64,000 nucleotides of DNA, from positions 1-64,000 of the forward strand of contig JAHBUH010000007.1 in assembly GCA_019638185.1 (NCBI GenBank). Reading direction: 5' to 3'. Both the position numbers and the translations under genes were made by a program. Numbering within the stretch: position 1 is the first letter of the stretch; every line of letters starts with the position of its first letter. The notes beneath the pieces are model-generated. The model saw nothing but the letters and a program-made list of their open reading frames with translations. It searched no databases and was not told where the DNA came from. This document shows positions 60,454-64,000 of this stretch, piece by piece. This DNA comes from Leadbetterella sp. GTDB taxonomy: Bacteria > Bacteroidota > Bacteroidia > Cytophagales > Spirosomataceae.

Positions 60454-62048
60454 ATCCCGCAAAAGTTTACTTTAATCCCCAGGGTTTCCAGTGTAGCCGC
60501 TTTGATCTCCGCCGCTCTTCTCACATCAAAGTCACCGTCTACATACACCACCTGGATGTGGTTAGCCTTGTGCTTCGCCATCATCTGGTCACGGCTCACG
60601 CCATCCAGCACCCCGTGCATGATGGGCCACTGGGGATCGGTCATTTTCCAGCGCCGCTGCGTCTCTTCCTCCGGCAGCTCCACGGCTCTTCCTGTACCGA
60701 TATCGCACCATAGCTGCTCGTCTTCAATATACACCCGGCTCCAGACGATCTTCCCCGGCCGGCTCACGCCGCACAGCGTACCGCCGCCTTTTTTGAAGAA
60801 CATGGGTGGCTGGCGCAGGCTTTTGGCGCCCGCATAACCGCCCTCAAAGTGCGAGGCCGGCACCGCTCCCGAGATCAGGAACACCCATACAAATTCTTCC
60901 CGGCCGTCTACGATGAAATTCTCCCCGTAACGCAGGTCGTGCAGGGTATTATCGCCGTCCAGGCCCAGCTCACGCCATAAATGATAGGTCACGTAGCCAT
61001 CTATGCCCGCGCATTCATCCACCTCGTTAAAGTGGGGCAGCGCGGCTCCGGCATAGAGTTCATTCCCTTTTTCGTCGTATACGGGCGGTCGGGTGGTATT
61101 GTTCAGCAGGCCTTCCACCAGGTCACTGGCGGCGGTAAGATCTTTTAATCCCTGCTGGTACTGGATACCGATGGTGTCACAGCCAAACTCAGCGGCCAGG
61201 CGCACGGCCGCAATGTACATCCTGCATTGCTCCAGGGTATGCTCACGGGTCAGTTCATTAACCGGATCCGTACCCCATTCAAAGTGCATGCCCCGCTCCA
61301 GCAGCCAGTTCAGCACCGCTTCCGCCTCCGCGTCTGTAACGGTCAGCATCCTGGCATAGAGGGTAGACTGGCTCAGCCGCTCCTTAAAGATGCCCAGGCT
61401 GTGGATCATGGCATCGGGCACAATGGCATTAAACATGCCCATACAGCCTTCATCAAATACCCCCATGATGACCCTGTCTTTCAGGATACGCCAGGCCAGG
61501 TCAGCCGCCAGCTCGTGGTCATCGGCCGACACGGACTCGATATTAAAACGGGATACGTGGGAATAGTCCTGGCTCACTTCACCGGTTTCCAGCCACTCCT
61601 GCAGGCCTTTTTGAAAGAAATCATCTGTAAAATCACGGCTCCACAGGAAGCTGTACTCCACGCCGGCTTTTGTGAGCGAGCCCGTAAGGTTCAGCGCCCC
61701 CACCAGGCCGGGATAGGTGCCGTCCCAGTTAGCCACTACCAGGATAGGCCCGTGGTGGGCTATCAGTCCCGCCAGCACATGATGGCTGTACTGCCATACG
61801 CTCTCGGCTACAATCAGCGGCCGGGTGTTATTGATCTCCCTGAACACCTTCACGCCCACATGCTGGTAGTCAATAAAACCGTGTCCCTTTTCTTCGTTAT
61901 ATCCATGCGCTCTGTGCACTGACCAGCCGTACCGGTCCAGCGCAAGCGCCAGGTTTTCTTCCATTTTCTGCTGCATGGGCCAGCAATTGAGATTAGCCGA
62001 TGGCCGGAGATCTCCGCTGCAAACCAGTACTACCTGCTTATTTTCCAT
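60450..62048 (-). CDS. L-fucose/arabinose-isomerase-like protein
   Basis: A 532-aa cytoplasmic protein from ATG 62048. The Rossmann-like start (VVLVCSGDLRPSANLNCW), VVANWDGTYPGLVGALNL, and the metal-ligand-like FDEGCMGMFNAIVPD resemble the fucose isomerase family. Later FEGGYAGAKSLRQPPMFFKK is also typical of these relatives. It is the first gene of the catabolic operon and is translationally coupled to the symporter. The substrate may be a deoxysugar, or the protein may be non-isomerising. Confidence 0.72.
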   Translation of the reverse strand: MENKQVVLVCSGDLRPSANLNCWPMQQKMEENLALALDRYGWSVHRAHGYNEEKGHGFIDYQHVGVKVFREINNTRPLIVAESVWQYSHHVLAGLIAHHGPILVVANWDGTYPGLVGALNLTGSLTKAGVEYSFLWSRDFTDDFFQKGLQEWLETGEVSQDYSHVSRFNIESVSADDHELAADLAWRILKDRVIMGVFDEGCMGMFNAIVPDAMIHSLGIFKERLSQSTLYARMLTVTDAEAEAVLNWLLERGMHFEWGTDPVNELTREHTLEQCRMYIAAVRLAAEFGCDTIGIQYQQGLKDLTAASDLVEGLLNNTTRPPVYDEKGNELYAGAALPHFNEVDECAGIDGYVTYHLWRELGLDGDNTLHDLRYGENFIVDGREEFVWVFLISGAVPASHFEGGYAGAKSLRQPPMFFKKGGGTLCGVSRPGKIVWSRVYIEDEQLWCDIGTGRAVELPEEETQRRWKMTDPQWPIMHGVLDGVSRDQMMAKHKANHIQVVYVDGDFDVRRAAEIKAATLETLGIKVNFCGI

Positions 62049-62191
62049 TGAGGTTGAATAAAATTGATAGTACAAAGTTGAGCAGCTTTTTACAAGAACT
62101 ATTTCCCTAAATTTTCATATTTATCCAATATATTATCATATTATACCCAGCCCGATTCCCATTTTTACAATTTCGTACATATCTTTATTCC

Positions 62192-63055
62192 ATGAACCTG
62201 ACGCCTAAATTACATATCGTTCCTAAAGCCCTGGATAATGCCTTCAGCCTGAGGCATGACGTCCTGCCCCATTTCGGCTCGGTCTGGCATTACCATCCCG
62301 AGATAGAACTGCATTACCTCATTAAAGGCGAAGGCACCCGGTTTATCGGCGACCACATCGGCCATTTCTATAAAGATGATATGATCCTGATGGGCTCTAA
62401 CCTCCCCCACACCTGGAAATGTAACCTGTCAGATACGCCGTCGCCCGACCACGTGGAAGCCCTGGTGCTGCATTTTCACCCCGAATGCCTGGGCAGGGAA
62501 TTTCTGAATTTTTCGGAAACACAGGGCATCAATAAGCTGAACGAACTGGCCAGGAACGGCCTCATGATCCACGGTGCTTCCAAGGAGGAGATCAAAGCCC
62601 TGCTCTGGAAAATGAAGCCCGAAACCGGCCTCCGCAGGCTCATCTACCTGCTTGACATCTTTAACATTCTCCTCGAAAACCAGGAGTATGAAGTACTGTC
62701 TAATAGTATAGAATATTCCAAATTCAATAAGCTCGACGAAAACCGGATCGATAAGATCTTCTCCTATACCCTTCAGAATTTCAAGGAAAAGATTTTTATC
62801 GAAGACGTGGCCAGGCTCACTAACCTGAGCGTCACCTCGTTCTGCCGGTATTTTAAGATCACGGCTAATAAATCTTATTTTGATTTCCTGACCGAAGTGC
62901 GGCTGAACCACGCCTGCCGCTTAATCGTGGAAACCGATTATACCATCCAGCATATTGCTATGGACAGCGGTTTTGAGAACACGTCTAATTTCTACCGGCA
63001 CTTTAAAAAAGTAAAGGGAATAACGCCTAAGGAGTATAAGGCAGGGTTTCTTTAA
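62192..63055 (+). CDS. AraC-family regulator of the catabolic cluster
   Basis: A 287-aa protein with an N-terminal cupin ligand domain (FGSVWHYHPEIELHYLIKGE GTRFIG) and a C-terminal double HTH (IFIEDVARLTNLSVTSFCRY, then QHIAMDSGFENTSNFYRHFK KVKG). It is divergent from the isomerase operon across about 140 AT-rich bases. It probably activates that operon when a pathway sugar is bound. A candidate -7-like TATCTTTA precedes it. Confidence 0.9.
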   Translation: MNLTPKLHIVPKALDNAFSLRHDVLPHFGSVWHYHPEIELHYLIKGEGTRFIGDHIGHFYKDDMILMGSNLPHTWKCNLSDTPSPDHVEALVLHFHPECLGREFLNFSETQGINKLNELARNGLMIHGASKEEIKALLWKMKPETGLRRLIYLLDIFNILLENQEYEVLSNSIEYSKFNKLDENRIDKIFSYTLQNFKEKIFIEDVARLTNLSVTSFCRYFKITANKSYFDFLTEVRLNHACRLIVETDYTIQHIAMDSGFENTSNFYRHFKKVKGITPKEYKAGFL

Positions 63056-63116
63056 GGACTCGCTTTAGCGTTTCCAAAAACGAAAGAGCAGGCATGACGA
63101 TCAAAGAGAGGGGCAG

Positions 63117-63683
63117 CTATATCGTATTCCTTGAAATTCCGACTACTTTCCCTTTTTGATCAAACAAGATACCCAAAAACCGCCCGTCCGGTGGGTTATC
63201 CGTGTATCGCGGGCCTCTGTAATCTACCCTAACCGGTTCTTTTCGTTCATTGAGTACCGGGGCATCGTCCCTGAAGAGAGAACGAGTCATGGGCATGGAT
63301 CGGTCTTTTCTCTCCGGATTCTGGTATAACCACCCTGATAATACGGTTTTCAGTTCCTCTTCAGGCACGGTATCCTTGATATCTTTGTCATAAATCAATG
63401 CCGGCACTCCAAAGATGTAGCCGTATAAATTGGGAGAACCCTGGGAGAAGTCATCGTCAAATTTCATGGTACAGGACCACCGGTAACTTCCGTCATCGTT
63501 TACATTTTTATAGATAGCAAATACCCCCAGCTCTTTGACCGGCCATTTTTCTTCCAGGGAAACCCGGTAAAGCCCGGTCAGTGCCCGTTTTTCTTCCTTA
63601 TTGAAAAACTTCTCGTATTTACTTTGCGCATTGCAAAAAACGGGAATACAAAACAGGATAAGTATTTTAGATAACGTACTCAT
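63117..63683 (-). CDS. Secreted protein of unknown function
   Basis: A 188-aa protein with a signal peptide (ILILFCIPVFCNAQ). Contains YRWSCTMKFDDDFSQG and a C-terminal FLGILFDQKGKVVGISRN. No family recognised. It starts 2 bases after the neighbouring gene ends, so the two are co-transcribed. Confidence 0.55.
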   Translation of the reverse strand: MSTLSKILILFCIPVFCNAQSKYEKFFNKEEKRALTGLYRVSLEEKWPVKELGVFAIYKNVNDDGSYRWSCTMKFDDDFSQGSPNLYGYIFGVPALIYDKDIKDTVPEEELKTVLSGWLYQNPERKDRSMPMTRSLFRDDAPVLNERKEPVRVDYRGPRYTDNPPDGRFLGILFDQKGKVVGISRNTI

Positions 63684-63685
63684 AG

Positions 63686-64000
63686 CTACTCAAAATTAAA
63701 GGTCCATACCGGGTTTCTTACCTTCTTCTGCCCGTTTAAAGCTGCGTTTTCCTCCAGGTCAGATTGTGCCTTACCGGGTTTATCCAGCTCTTTACTGTTT
63801 CTGAACCCATCTTTATAATAAGGAATTTTTTGTTTCCCCGCCGCCGGGTAAATATAGAGCCTGTCCAGTAGTACATCCTGTATGTCCCGCTTTTCAATCA
63901 CCTCAAAACTCTTCGCCTTCCCGTAAACCAATACAGGAATAAAACCCACAAAACCATAACTCTCCACTTTACCGCGCTCTAAATCATTTTCATCATGAAT
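63686..64000 (-). CDS. Partial gene at window edge, unknown
   Basis: The frame is open to the right edge (105 codons, IHDENDLERGKVESYGFVGF ...), so the 5' end lies outside the window. LDRLYIYP and KVRNPVW echo LDRLYIRP and RNPVII of the protein at 9345-9977, suggesting a small paralogous family. Function unknown. Confidence 0.5.
   Translation of the reverse strand: MHDENDLERGKVESYGFVGFIPVLVYGKAKSFEVIEKRDIQDVLLDRLYIYPAAGKQKIPYYKDGFRNSKELDKPGKAQSDLEENAALNGQKKVRNPVWTFNFE

Noticed and set aside
59425-60837. A 470-codon open frame on the plus strand opposite the symporter and isomerase genes
   Set aside because: His/Gln/Arg/Pro-rich shadow of GC-rich coding DNA; the minus-strand genes have clear families and conserved motifs.

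Overview
The window is chromosomal DNA of a member of the Bacteroidota. The evidence is a SusC/SusD outer-membrane pair, promoters with the Bacteroidota -7 box TAnnTTTG (two of them with a TTTG box 19 or 20 bases upstream), a DUF2089/Yip1-like operon, and a tyrosine integrase of the type seen in that phylum. I cannot name the genus; an environmental Cytophagales- or Chitinophagales-like bacterium would fit.

Left host arm (1-21156). It opens with a lipoprotein amidase, then a visibly AT-rich islet (about 860-3540) carrying an MntA/HepT toxin-antitoxin pair, a PD-(D/E)XK nuclease-like protein and a small secreted protein flanked by imperfect direct repeats. Next come a four-gene operon (DUF2089 regulator, Yip1-like membrane protein, serine beta-lactamase-fold hydrolase, alpha/beta hydrolase), a dicarboxylate-type symporter, L-serine dehydratase, two MFS transporters, a glycosyltransferase whose last codons are copied in a 66-bp tandem array, a methyltransferase, an AlgX/AlgI-like O-acetylation pair and mnmE.

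Integrated element (21139-45944, about 24.8 kb). It is bounded by a 23-bp direct repeat made of the last codons and stop of mnmE. This is the same target used by Salmonella genomic island 1. It carries an excisionase-like protein and integrase, a replication module (wHTH, DUF6291-type initiator, T7 gp4-like primase-helicase), one very large tail tape-measure-like protein, a repressor/early-gene switch with symmetric operators, a train of small early genes, and cargo: a Panacea TA pair, HigBA, unknown genes beside the repressor, and a secreted protein related to one in the left islet. I see no terminase, portal, capsid, baseplate or lysis gene. Inside the initiator gene lie four 19-bp iterons followed by an AT-rich purine tract, laid out like the lambda origin. 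I read the element as a phage satellite or a severely reduced prophage that still has its own replication and switch. Two clusters of short palindromes near its right end are unexplained.

Right host arm (45945-64000). After a PD40 protein, a HAD phosphatase/mutase and a sulfatase, a minus-strand catabolic cluster runs from a divergent AraC regulator: fucose-isomerase-like protein, sodium:solute symporter, N-acetylneuraminate-lyase/DHDPS-family aldolase, SusC, SusD, two BNR/Asp-box proteins, a DUF3748 protein and the sulfatase. Together these would bind, import and degrade a host- or alga-derived, possibly sulfated, sialic-acid- or deoxysugar-containing glycan. The window ends in two secreted proteins of unknown function, the last cut by the window edge.
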